Shown piece by piece: positions 15,952-22,985 of a stretch of DNA of 30,038 nt. The DNA comes from a virus: positions 1 to 30,038 of IMG/VR virus record IMGVR_UViG_3300046690_000784; one strand, given 5' to 3'. A program made the translations under genes and the position numbers. Below the pieces are notes generated by a model, which saw only the letters and a list, made by a program, of their open reading frames with translations, was not told where the DNA came from and ran no database searches. Within the stretch, counting starts at the first letter, position 1. Every line of letters starts with the position of its first letter.

Positions 15952-16485
15952 ATGGCCGAAACTAACACTACAGCAATTCCCGTCACCTCGCTGAAGGCTC
16001 ACACGGAAGAGATCCGTAAGATTGCTAACCTGAGCCTCGATCAGCGCATCATCGGTAAGTTCAAGTTCGCCAGCGGTGATTTGGATACCACGCTGTGGGC
16101 AGGCAAGGTGCGTGACAGCTTGCGTGCCATGGCTGATCTCATCATCATGGCCGATCGTGCAGGGGTGAAGCCTGCAGATCTGCGCCGCAAACGCGCCTAC
16201 AACGTCGTGGTCGATAATCTGCGGGTGCTCATGCAGAATGTCATCATGGTGAAGCTGGGCGAAGATGCTCAGTATGCTTTCGCGCTTGAGCGCGGTTTCG
16301 AGGAACTCCTCAAGCGCGAGTGCAAAGTGATTGACGATGAGTCGGCTGTCAAGTGCAAGATCCGCTTCGTCAAGCCCCGCGAGCTCACGCATGACGGTGA
16401 GTATCCGGTTTACGAACGCGTGACGATGCGCTTTGATGGCCAGTTCGAAGTGTCGTTCATTGACGGCGCGCGCTATGGCTCGTAA
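15952..16485 (+). CDS. Unknown protein (177 aa)
   Basis: Starts behind AAGGAGAG. A helical N-terminal two-thirds (VTSLKAHTEEIRKIANLSL, then a run of helices with LRRKRAYNVVVDNLRVLMQ) is followed by a C-terminal beta part (RVTMRFDGQFEVSFIDGARYG). It looks like a compact two-part soluble protein. The last 11 nt overlap the next gene's start, implying coupled translation. No catalytic motif is visible and no family recognised. Confidence 0.75.
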   Translation: MAETNTTAIPVTSLKAHTEEIRKIANLSLDQRIIGKFKFASGDLDTTLWAGKVRDSLRAMADLIIMADRAGVKPADLRRKRAYNVVVDNLRVLMQNVIMVKLGEDAQYAFALERGFEELLKRECKVIDDESAVKCKIRFVKPRELTHDGEYPVYERVTMRFDGQFEVSFIDGARYGS

Positions 16486-16669
16486 TAAGGCACTCCTGCT
16501 CAGGGAGATCAAGAACGATCTAGCTCAGGCAACCCATGTGCTAGAGTCTGCTGAGCTTCAGACACTGACCTTTCAGGAGATCAAGACGGCCGCGGCCTCG
16601 GCAACTCAAGCCGCTGCTGCCTTGCATCGCTTGGCTGGAATGCTGGATGTGGAAGCCGATCACACTTAA
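16475..16669 (+). CDS. Small helical protein (64 aa)
   Basis: The preferred start is ATG at 16475, overlapping the previous gene by 11 nt; an alternative at 16433 would overlap by 53 nt. The chain is almost wholly helical and Ala/Leu rich (LLREIKNDLAQATHVLESAE, IKTAAASATQAAAALHRLAG), likely a helical hairpin or coiled coil. It is followed eight nt downstream by another small gene with a strong AAGGAG that overlaps its own stop. Confidence 0.65.
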   Translation: MARNKALLLREIKNDLAQATHVLESAELQTLTFQEIKTAAASATQAAAALHRLAGMLDVEADHT

Positions 16670-16679
16670 GGAGCCCGTG

Positions 16680-16934
16680 ATGCATGAGCAACGTCAAGGT
16701 ACGATCAACGAATTCGGCGAGTCCGGTGGATTCACGATCACGCAAGGCGAAGGCGCACTCACGCCTGCTGATCCGGCTTACGATCCCTATGAAGCCGAGA
16801 AATACGCCCGCGCTGCGGCCATAGTCAAGATCAAGTTCTGTTCGGGCGGGCGCGCAAGCGACTTGGAAATCACGCGTTTTGAAGCCGAGGTACTGGTCGA
16901 AGCGCTTGACACTTTCATCGCCTCGACTAAATAA
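16680..16934 (+). CDS. Unknown small protein (84 aa)
   Basis: The start is the ATG at 16680, seven nt after AAGGAG. It begins with a Gly-rich strand-like part (TINEFGESGGFTITQGEGAL), then a Pro/Tyr/Ala linker and a helical C-terminus (ITRFEAEVLVEALDTFIAST). It ends the coupled run 15394-16934, before two hairpins. Not recognised. Confidence 0.7.
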   Translation: MHEQRQGTINEFGESGGFTITQGEGALTPADPAYDPYEAEKYARAAAIVKIKFCSGGRASDLEITRFEAEVLVEALDTFIASTK

Positions 16935-16956
16935 CGGTCTCTTAGCTACTCCCTTG

Positions 16957-16972
16957 CCCCTCGCCTGAGGGG
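16957..16972 (+). terminator. Hairpin CCCCTC/GAGGGG
   Basis: A 6-bp stem with a GCCT loop and no U-tract; it is the first of two stacked hairpins after the 84-aa gene. Confidence 0.4.
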
Positions 16973-16982
16973 TGAGTTAATA

Positions 16983-17009
16983 GAGGGGCTTCGGCTCCTC
17001 TTTTTTTTT
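16983..17009 (+). terminator. Strong intrinsic terminator
   Basis: GAGGGGC-TTCG-GCTCCTC (one G-U pair) followed by nine T residues. It is the clearest intrinsic terminator of the early block. Confidence 0.85.
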
Positions 17010-17030
17010 GGTCTTTTCTCTAGGTTTGTG

Positions 17031-17219
17031 ATGGCAAAAAAGGAAGTAGGACTGGTGGAACTCCCCCACGGGCATATCGGTGCGTTCTTTAGCAAGAACT
17101 GCCTGTACAATCTGCACGCACTCCAGACGAGCCTGCCGCTTCACGAGAGTAAAGAGCTCGCGGCCGTCAAATGGCCCGGTCAAGTCGACCCTCCAGCACC
17201 CCCTTCGAAGCAAAAATGA
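17031..17219 (+). CDS. Small protein, uncertain (62 aa)
   Basis: ATG at 17031 (a GTG three nt earlier is also possible) opens a 62-codon frame directly after a terminator. The N-terminus MAKKEVGLVELPHGHIGAFF and a middle with SKNCLYNLHALQTSLPLHES look protein-like, and it ends Pro/Lys rich. The Shine-Dalgarno is weak (TAGG). It is short and unrecognised; a real small gene is somewhat more likely than not. Confidence 0.5.
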   Translation: MAKKEVGLVELPHGHIGAFFSKNCLYNLHALQTSLPLHESKELAAVKWPGQVDPPAPPSKQK

Positions 17220-17314
17220 TGGGATGCTTTCTTGGTATGTCGGGATACCTAAATTACATGAGAGGGGACGAGAAGCCCTTCTTATTTTCCCAACCTACCC
17301 GCGTGAGAACTAGC

Positions 17315-17587
17315 ATGCCTAACGCGCGCTTTACCGAAGACGAGCTTCAGGCGATCCTGATTAAGCTCAAAGTTTCCTTGCATGGCAAACTGCGGGAATG
17401 CAAGGCTCTGACCTCTAACATCGGGCAACTCGTGCGCCTCGCTCAGATCGAGCAGACGCTCAAACACCCCGAAGCGTTGGGTGGCGACACGGTCCACAAA
17501 CTGAACACCTACCAGACAATGCTCAACGAGGTGAAGGCTTATATCAAGGCTATCGAAGACGGTAGCGCTACCCCACTTGCTGCGTAA
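17315..17587 (+). CDS. Small helical protein (90 aa)
   Basis: The chosen start is ATG at 17315 because the sequence from MPNARFTEDELQAILIKLKV onward is coherent. Upstream in-frame codons to 17171 overlap the previous ORF and look non-coding. The chain is helical throughout (LRECKALTSNIGQLVRLAQI, LNTYQTMLNEVKAYIKAIED), possibly a helical bundle. The Shine-Dalgarno is weak, so an alternative start at 17216 is not excluded. The next gene begins nine nt after the stop. Confidence 0.65.
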   Translation: MPNARFTEDELQAILIKLKVSLHGKLRECKALTSNIGQLVRLAQIEQTLKHPEALGGDTVHKLNTYQTMLNEVKAYIKAIEDGSATPLAA

Positions 17588-17595
17588 GGTCGACG

Positions 17596-17862
17596 ATGTA
17601 CTCTATTTCCTCGACCCGCGAGAATCAACCGCCTGCTTTTTGGACGGAAGAGCGACAGCGTTGCAGCGACATGTACGTGGCAGCAAAACGAGAACGTAAG
17701 CGTGTTGAGCGTGAGCACACCAAAATGTTGCTTGACATGAATTCCGCTTACGGCCTGGCTACGGCCTACTTTCGCTCGGGGGTTGTGCTGCGAAGGATCA
17801 ATCTCTTCTCGCTCGCCATCGAACAGTTCGATCGCGCGTACCAGTTGCTAGTACTCTTTTAA
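17596..17862 (+). CDS. Small helical protein, TPR-like C-terminus (88 aa)
   Basis: Starts behind AAGG, nine nt after the previous stop. A highly charged helix (YVAAKRERKRVEREHTKMLL) is followed by YGLATAYFRSGVVLRRINLF and SLAIEQFDRAYQLL. These recall one TPR-like helix pair, but a single repeat is not diagnostic. It is probably co-transcribed with the 90-aa gene. Function unknown. Confidence 0.65.
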   Translation: MYSISSTRENQPPAFWTEERQRCSDMYVAAKRERKRVEREHTKMLLDMNSAYGLATAYFRSGVVLRRINLFSLAIEQFDRAYQLLVLF

Positions 17863-17920
17863 TAAACACCAGGGGCGACGCCAGGCTTGCCCAAGTACCA
17901 CACAGACCACTGAGATTCAC

Positions 17921-18520
17921 ATGAACCAGAAAGCTCTTTCCTTCTTCTTCGCCAACTACGACTTCAAGAATTTCGAAGCGACAAACGCAGATGAAGGGTT
18001 TATCGAAAACCATATCAACTCGCTGTATACGCCCGACGAGCAACCCGTGATGCGGCTCGTGCGTCGCACGGTGCGCGAACTGAGTGCTCACCCGGCGCTC
18101 GCGACCGACTTCGTGTTCGATGCGGGCTCCCACCAGGGCATGTACCGTCGCCTGGAAGGCTATCGCGTGAATGTCGACGAGCAACTCGTCATGAAGATCA
18201 CGATCGAGATGGGCGAAGATGCCGGAACCTACGTCGCGGCCAAGGTCATCTACCCGAAGCTCGAGAAAGCGGCGAAGCGCGAATTCGGCAAGCGCTGGCA
18301 GAAAGCGGCCGGAGTCGACTTCGACTATGCGGCGGCCTTCAGCCAGATGCGTAATCTCGTGAGCCAGCTCTCCAACAGCTGCGTCTTCAAGGTCGATGAG
18401 AACGGCGTGGGCTTCACGCTCACCATCATGCCGCTCACCAAGGGCCTGGTAGACTTCGCTAAGGGCCAGGAAGCCGCCGCGGGAACCTTCGTGAAGATCC
18501 AGTTGCGCAACGCTGCATAA
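17921..18520 (+). CDS. Unknown protein (199 aa)
   Basis: A 199-residue soluble protein, mixed alpha/beta, with no membrane segment. The central part (LVMKITIEMGEDAGTYVAAK) and C-terminal part (GVGFTLTIMPLTKGLVDFAK, then GTFVKIQLRNAA) are strand-rich; helices with basic residues lie between (LEKAAKREFGKRWQKAAG). The Shine-Dalgarno is weak (GAGATT). It is the last gene of the plus-strand small-gene block and is closed by a bidirectional hairpin shared with the converging 267-aa gene. Not recognised. Confidence 0.75.
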   Translation: MNQKALSFFFANYDFKNFEATNADEGFIENHINSLYTPDEQPVMRLVRRTVRELSAHPALATDFVFDAGSHQGMYRRLEGYRVNVDEQLVMKITIEMGEDAGTYVAAKVIYPKLEKAAKREFGKRWQKAAGVDFDYAAAFSQMRNLVSQLSNSCVFKVDENGVGFTLTIMPLTKGLVDFAKGQEAAAGTFVKIQLRNAA

Positions 18521-18537
18521 GCCGCTACAGCGGCATA

Positions 18538-18559
18538 CGGGCAGCCCTAGGGCTGCCCG
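18538..18559. terminator. Convergent bidirectional terminator
   Basis: CGGGCAGCCC / GGGCTGCCCG is a perfect 10-bp stem with only TA between, placed between two convergent gene ends (18520 and 18571). Confidence 0.75.
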
Positions 18560-18570
18560 CTATGACCGTG

Positions 18571-19374
18571 TTACCGATAGCCACCAATCAAACTGCGTAC
18601 AAAGCGGTTAAACGTTTCGTTGTCGTTCATGTACGCCACCTTCTGCCAGGTGGTGGCGAGGAACTCCTGATACTGTTCTTCCGCGTCCTTGTACTCCTCG
18701 ACGATTTCCTTGAACTTACCGATTTCCTGACCACCCCGGATCTTGCCGATGTCCACCTCGATGACTTGGTCATTGTAGATGTAGGCTTTCACCGCGAGTT
18801 CCACCAGCCGACAGAACGGCCGGTAGCTGCGCATCTGGATGTGCGACATGTTCTCGTCATTGGCGAGAATACAGCGCAGATACACATCAGGGGGCAGCAC
18901 TATGGTGTCGCGCACCATGATCGTGTTTTCCCCGATCAACTGCACGCGATGCGTTGAGGTCACGGGTAAGGCCCCGTAAGCATCCATCACGGCCTGTCCG
19001 GCTTGCAGCATGGTCGTGTTCTGCGCACCCGCGGCCACCCCGTAGCTTGAGACTTTGGTGGGGTCGGCGAACGTGATGTTCAGCACCGACAGAATCGAGC
19101 GCCCCTGCGTCTTGGTCTTCGGGATGCGATACACCGACGTATAGTCGTTCATCCGCTCGTACGGAATATCGTCCAGATAGACGAATGCTTCCGTGCCACC
19201 CACGAGATTGCAGTCCACCAGGACACGAGGGCGGACCACTTGTTCCAGAATACATTCGTCGATCGAACGCGGGGCTGTGCGCCAACGGGCCGTGCGCTCG
19301 ACAAACACCTCTTCCAATACACGCCGTGGAATCCGGAACTTCAGATCATCCACAGCTCGGGTGATAGGATTCAC
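18571..19374 (-). CDS. Probable virion structural protein (267 aa)
   Basis: Starts at GTG 19374 behind a perfect GGAGG. A 267-aa protein with a regular beta/alpha pattern, no signal peptide and no enzyme motif. It is acidic and charged near the C-terminus (IGKFKEIVEEYKDAEEQYQE), then VAYMNDNETFNRFVRSLIGG. It is the only minus-strand gene in a plus-strand region, as is usual for isolated late virion genes among early genes in phiKZ-type genomes. A neck, tail-completion or baseplate role is a guess from composition and context. Confidence 0.72.
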   Translation of the reverse strand: MNPITRAVDDLKFRIPRRVLEEVFVERTARWRTAPRSIDECILEQVVRPRVLVDCNLVGGTEAFVYLDDIPYERMNDYTSVYRIPKTKTQGRSILSVLNITFADPTKVSSYGVAAGAQNTTMLQAGQAVMDAYGALPVTSTHRVQLIGENTIMVRDTIVLPPDVYLRCILANDENMSHIQMRSYRPFCRLVELAVKAYIYNDQVIEVDIGKIRGGQEIGKFKEIVEEYKDAEEQYQEFLATTWQKVAYMNDNETFNRFVRSLIGGYR

Positions 19375-19425
19375 TCTAGGCCTCCGCTCAAAAAAGAATC
19401 TACATAGGATCGCGTGTTAAAAGTC

Positions 19426-19455
19426 GATTGAAAACAATTTCAGACCTATATTACG
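19426..19455 (+). promoter_or_regulatory. phiKZ-type early promoter (copy 3)
   Basis: GATTGAAAACAATTTCA is followed by TATATTAC at 19447-19454, an exact match to the reported phiKZ early consensus. A hairpin AGAAGC-AGAA-GCTTCT at 19465-19480 follows. The start codon of the next gene is 57 nt downstream. Confidence 0.8.
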
Positions 19456-19510
19456 CACGTAGACAGAAGCAGAAGCTTCTAAGATTATCTAACCTATCAG
19501 GAGCATTACC

Positions 19511-19921
19511 ATGAACAACGTTGCTAACATCAAGGCTTACGCAGCTAACCTCTCCGCTCTCGTGTACATGAACAAGCACTATGTGGTGGACGAAGTGTCC
19601 ACCGATGGCGCTACTATCCTGTACCGTGTGTCGCAAAACGCCAACGGTGACTTCGTGATTGAAGGATTTCGCGCATCGATGGCTGATGGCGCAAACAAGA
19701 CTTTCAAGGGCGAACTCGAAGCTGGCGTGCTGTGGGCCGGTTCCAAGCGCAAGGTGTTTGACTACCTGAACGCGAAGGATCGCCAATCGACGGAACTCAC
19801 CCCGCTCGAAATGCACTTCCATGAATCGAAGTTTGAAGAGTTCTTCATCGCTGAACACAAGCCGATGTCGACCCTCATCATCACGGCTGACGTCCTGAGC
19901 TCGGAAGCGGTTGCAGTCTAA
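19511..19921 (+). CDS. Unknown early protein (136 aa)
   Basis: Directly controlled by early promoter copy 3, with AGGAG upstream of the ATG. The 136-aa protein is mixed alpha/beta and soluble (LVYMNKHYVVDEVSTDGATI, GVLWAGSKRKVFDYLNAKDR, FEEFFIAEHKPMSTLIITAD). The initial codons favour A/T-rich choices (MNNVANIKAY), which suits strong early translation. It is closed by a good terminator before phuZ. A strong promoter plus single-gene unit suggests an abundant early product. No family is recognised. Confidence 0.78.
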   Translation: MNNVANIKAYAANLSALVYMNKHYVVDEVSTDGATILYRVSQNANGDFVIEGFRASMADGANKTFKGELEAGVLWAGSKRKVFDYLNAKDRQSTELTPLEMHFHESKFEEFFIAEHKPMSTLIITADVLSSEAVAV

Positions 19922-19923
19922 GG

Positions 19924-19949
19924 TGCCCGTTTCACCACGGGCATTTTTT
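19924..19949 (+). terminator. Intrinsic terminator
   Basis: TGCCCGT / ACGGGCA is a 7-bp stem with a 6-nt loop followed by TTTTTT. Confidence 0.85.
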
Positions 19950-20007
19950 ACGAGCACATCCCCTACTATGTAGGAGTGCTTCAATTTGAAAAAACTAGGA
20001 AAGAAAC

Positions 20008-21012
20008 ATGTCCGAAATCATCGAGAAAGTCAAAGGTCGTATCAGCATCTACGCAGCGGGCGGAGCTGGCACGAACATTGCGACGCGCTTCGAGAAGTAC
20101 CGCGGTAAAGCACAAGCTGGCATGGCTGTCGTCGAGCCGACGTACATCGACACCAGCAAGTCGAACATGCTCAACGCGAACATCGATGCGAACGCGATCT
20201 ACCACTTCCAGGGCCTCGACGGTTCTGGACAAGTGCGCCGCGAACATGCCGCTGTCGTGAAGGAACGCGTCAAGGAAATCCTGCACGCGCACAAGCCGGG
20301 TAACCTGGCACTGGTGTTGCATTCGGCGTCGGGTGGCTCGGGTTCGGTGATCGGCCCGATTCTTACGCAAGAGCTGCTCGCACGTGACGTGCCGGTGGTG
20401 GTGGTCATGGTGGGCGATGCCTCGACCCGGCTGTACGCGGAGAACACGCTCAACACGATCAAGTCCTACGAAGCCATCGCCAAGGCCGCGGGCGCCCCGA
20501 TCGTCATCGCCTATCTGCAGAACACGCAAGACACCCCGCGCGCTGCGGTGGACGCTGAAATCGAAACCGTCGTGGTCGGCCTCGCTGCGCTCTTTAGCCG
20601 CGAGAACACCGAGCTCGATACGCGTGACCTCTACAACTGGTTGCGCTTCGACAAGGTCACCACCTTCAAGCAGCCGATGCTCGCAGGCCTGCACATCGTC
20701 AAGAACGGCGAATCGCACGCTCACGTGGGCAATGTCATCAGCGTTGCGACGCTGGCGAAAGCGGGCGCTGATGCGACGCTACCGTTCATGCCCGAAGTGC
20801 GCTTTCTCGGACTGTTCCCGGCCGACATGCCCGAGAACATCGCCAAGGAATCGCCGGTGCATTATATCACGGGCGACCGGGTGATCCACGAAGCCGTGGC
20901 CAACGTGCAAAAGGTGCTCTCGCACCTGAGCGAGGAACAGCAGTCGCGCGTCGCGCACAAGTCCATTCTGGGCGCGGGCGACCGTGCGGATGAAACGGGG
21001 CTGATCCTCTAA
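20008..21012 (+). CDS. phuZ: Tubulin/FtsZ-like GTPase, PhuZ type
   Basis: A 334-aa GTPase expected to polymerise into the bipolar spindle that centres the phage nucleus and carries capsids in phiKZ-type infection. The N-terminal nucleotide-binding strand-loop is ISIYAAGGAGTNIATRF (~12-28). The tubulin signature (T4) loop is HSASGGSGSVIG (~105-116), in the position of GGGTGSG. The segment GDASTRLYAENTLNTIKSYE (~137-154) matches the region after T5. A C-terminal helix and short acidic tail (GAGDRADETGLIL) resemble the PhuZ tail that contacts the neighbouring subunit. The length is close to PhuZ (about 315 aa). The start is an ATG behind AGGAAAG. It lies downstream of a terminator, so it has its own promoter, perhaps near the TATG in CTACTATGTAG at about 19964-19974. 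Confidence 0.88.
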   Translation: MSEIIEKVKGRISIYAAGGAGTNIATRFEKYRGKAQAGMAVVEPTYIDTSKSNMLNANIDANAIYHFQGLDGSGQVRREHAAVVKERVKEILHAHKPGNLALVLHSASGGSGSVIGPILTQELLARDVPVVVVMVGDASTRLYAENTLNTIKSYEAIAKAAGAPIVIAYLQNTQDTPRAAVDAEIETVVVGLAALFSRENTELDTRDLYNWLRFDKVTTFKQPMLAGLHIVKNGESHAHVGNVISVATLAKAGADATLPFMPEVRFLGLFPADMPENIAKESPVHYITGDRVIHEAVANVQKVLSHLSEEQQSRVAHKSILGAGDRADETGLIL

Positions 21013-21054
21013 CAACAACGCTGGACGACACGATAAGGAAAGCAATAAGAACCG

Positions 21055-21282
21055 ATGTTTAGCCAGATTAGCTCTCTGGCCCGTTGGTGGTGGTCTGACT
21101 TTGGACGGTTTATCTATCACGATTTTTCGTGGTTCCCGTCCATTCAGGCCGCCGCCACTCGTAAAGTTCATCGGTCCTCACCCTTGCAGGCGCATGCGAG
21201 GGTGAATAGACATCATGCGCGACGTCCCCAGCTGGGGAAGGCAACGCGAGCTAAGGGTGCTCGTAGTACCTTCAGCCATTGA
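21055..21282 (+). CDS. Doubtful small ORF after phuZ (75 aa)
   Basis: ATG at 21055 opens a frame whose first 35 residues are aromatic and plausible (MFSQISSLARWWWSDFGRFI). From about 21178 onward it reads through two strong stems (TCACCCTTGCA/TGCGAGGGTGA and CCCCAGCTGGGG), and the amino acids become His/Arg/Ala rich like translated structured RNA. Only a short N-terminal peptide, or nothing, may be made. Confidence 0.25.
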   Translation: MFSQISSLARWWWSDFGRFIYHDFSWFPSIQAAATRKVHRSSPLQAHARVNRHHARRPQLGKATRAKGARSTFSH

Positions 21283-21690
21283 GGCGATGCGCTTGGCCCG
21301 TTGACTCGGACCGATGATTTGGCCACGCGCAGACTTTAGTCCCATTCCAGCCGAACCGCGCATCAGGCGCAGGGGGTGCATCAGGGGCTAGGGTCTTTTA
21401 CATTCCGTGAGTAATGGCCTGCCGCCTACTGGTGCGCAGGAGGCAATAAGTGCGACAGTTTTCAAGGGAGTACCCGAAGCAATTGTTTAGAGGTCCATGG
21501 ACTGTCTAAAAATTAGCACTAGGGCCTAACACTTGGCTCGCAGCTTGAGATGTCCAGACCGCCTCAGTTCCGACCGCAACAATACCACAGTCCGTTTTAC
21601 GGGTAGCTGCTTGGGTGAGCATCGGACGAGGCGAGTCCCTTTTATGCCTTCCTACGGGAGGGTGCAAAAGGGACTGATTATTTTTTTATG
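21170..21690 (+). ncRNA. Candidate structured non-coding RNA A
   Basis: About 520 nt without a convincing gene. Visible stems: TCACCCTTGCA/TGCGAGGGTGA (21178-21205), the palindrome CCCCAGCTGGGG (21226-21237), GCTAAGG/CCTTCAGC (21250-21276), TGCCGCCT/AGGAGGCA (21420-21445), GACAGT/ACTGTC closing a 41-nt domain (21454-21506), CCGT/ACGG (21592-21602). It ends in a strong terminator. I cannot match it to RNase P, tmRNA or a group I intron by eye. It may instead be a long structured 3' or 5' UTR. Confidence 0.5.
21634..21687 (+). terminator. Strong intrinsic terminator ending candidate RNA A
   Basis: AGTCCCTTTT / AAAAGGGACT is a perfect 10-bp stem enclosing an inner CCTTCC-TAC-GGGAGG hairpin, followed by ATTATTTTTTT. 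Confidence 0.85.
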
Positions 21691-21693
21691 CCG
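21685..21693 (+). promoter_or_regulatory. TTTATGCCG element before the small-gene array
   Basis: It overlaps the end of the terminator U-tract and lies about 60 nt upstream of the gene at 21753, as in the other TTTATGCCG copies. Confidence 0.55.
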
Positions 21694-21752
21694 CAGTTAC
21701 ACAAATAGTCAAAACAAACGTAGCCGCTGGATACTGTGTATAAGGAGCCGCC

Positions 21753-22160
21753 ATGAACCTCTTAACCGTCGAACCTAGGGCGCTATTGATCCAGGAGATC
21801 CATGACTTCCTGAGCGTCTTAAAGGGCGCTACGAGGGCAGTTGCGAGTCAACTGATCTTCTCCGGGTTGACTGAAGAGCGCTTAATCGAATGGATCGTCA
21901 AAGAACAGATTGAGCAGGTGTATCATTTGTTCTCGGTGAACCACGACCCGCAGGACTGGCGCTTTGCCCGACTGCATGCCCAGATCCGCTCCGAGTTGGA
22001 CCTGGACTACTACACCGGCCAATACATCAAGGTGCCGCAGCTGTACGGCGACAACTGCTTCATCGACTTAGAAATCCGCGGGATTGACTTGTACATGTGG
22101 TACTACGTGCACAATCGCCCTGCCAATACGAACTACGACTACCAAAGAAAATGGAACTGA
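21753..22160 (+). CDS. Unknown protein, first of a small-gene array (135 aa)
   Basis: Starts behind AAGGAG. The layout is an N-terminal helix (LLIQEIHDFLSVLKGATRAV), a charged middle and a C-terminal strand/aromatic segment (IDLEIRGIDLYMWYYVHN). The helix and aromatic tail resemble those in the genes at 23967, 24328 and 24812 (compare LLIDFTQEIHGFL), suggesting a diverged family. Its stop overlaps the start of the next gene by 10 nt. No known domain is recognised. Confidence 0.72.
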   Translation: MNLLTVEPRALLIQEIHDFLSVLKGATRAVASQLIFSGLTEERLIEWIVKEQIEQVYHLFSVNHDPQDWRFARLHAQIRSELDLDYYTGQYIKVPQLYGDNCFIDLEIRGIDLYMWYYVHNRPANTNYDYQRKWN

Positions 22161-22960
22161 AAATCACTGGAACGCTGGTGCTGGATCTGGGAGACTGGGT
22201 CGACGCGGTGGAAGCTGCCGCAGGTCCCTACATGTTGCCCAATCCGGAAGGCTTGTACCTGCCGACTCAGTGTGAGCCGGTGATGGTCGCGGGACAGCCG
22301 TATTTCTACGCAGGTGAAGCGGTCAACAATGTCGCCACGCCTATCCCGATTACGTCTTTCGAGTTGCCGTTGCGCGACGAAGTCTACGATGCGAAAGCCG
22401 ATCTGGTCGTACCCAAGGTGCATCTGCCGTATTTGAAGCCGCAGTCACGCTTCTCACTGCGCGCACGCAATTTGCTCATCGAGCTGATTGACCACATGGT
22501 GATCAACCATGCGAAGTGGTCCAGCCAAGGCCGGATTCGTCGCGGCCACAAGAAGCTGAATTTCGACGCGGTGATCCGCCCGTTTCTTTTCGAGCAGTTC
22601 CAGCGCTCAGGCATCACGGTCGATTCGGTGTTCCAGTATCCGAAAGATCCGAATAACGCCAATTTCAGCTGGGGAGAAACCGGCAACATCGTCGCCGTGG
22701 AGCATGAACCCACGGATGACCTGGGCCGCACGCGTATCACGGAACAGGACAAGCAACTTTTTTACGCGTCGCAGGAGATCTGTGAGAGCATCACGCTGCA
22801 ATTGAGCGACATGCTACATCAGTTGACAGACTTCTTGGGACAAGATCGCTGGATCATGCACTTCATGAAAGTGGATAACACGGTGGTGCGGGTGGAAAAG
22901 ACCATCGACTATCGGATCTATTCGTGGATGATGGAGCACGGCCGCGATTTTGAAGATTAA
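22151..22960 (+). CDS. Unknown protein (269 aa)
   Basis: The start is taken as ATG 22151, just before the previous stop; the frame extends to 22097 but that part overlaps the previous gene. The N-terminal ~100 aa are beta-like (LKITGTLVLDLGDWVDAVEA, and PYFYAGEAVNNVATPIPITS); the rest is helical with His, Lys and Arg (IDHMVINHAKWSSQGRIRRG). It is the largest gene of the array and is not obviously related to the others. The tight overlap implies coupled expression. Function unknown. Confidence 0.72.
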   Translation: MELKITGTLVLDLGDWVDAVEAAAGPYMLPNPEGLYLPTQCEPVMVAGQPYFYAGEAVNNVATPIPITSFELPLRDEVYDAKADLVVPKVHLPYLKPQSRFSLRARNLLIELIDHMVINHAKWSSQGRIRRGHKKLNFDAVIRPFLFEQFQRSGITVDSVFQYPKDPNNANFSWGETGNIVAVEHEPTDDLGRTRITEQDKQLFYASQEICESITLQLSDMLHQLTDFLGQDRWIMHFMKVDNTVVRVEKTIDYRIYSWMMEHGRDFED

Positions 22961-22985
22961 CAGAGCGCGTGGCGGGGATGAGTAG

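Noticed and set aside
18562-18957. 131-codon plus-strand ORF
   Set aside because: Antisense to the 267-aa gene, starts in the convergent terminator and has shadow composition.
19981-20724. 247-codon minus-strand ORF
   Set aside because: Antisense to phuZ, whose tubulin motifs fix the plus-strand frame.
21170-21690. RNase P RNA, tmRNA or rRNA
   Set aside because: None of the conserved core strings I know for these RNAs is visible on either strand.
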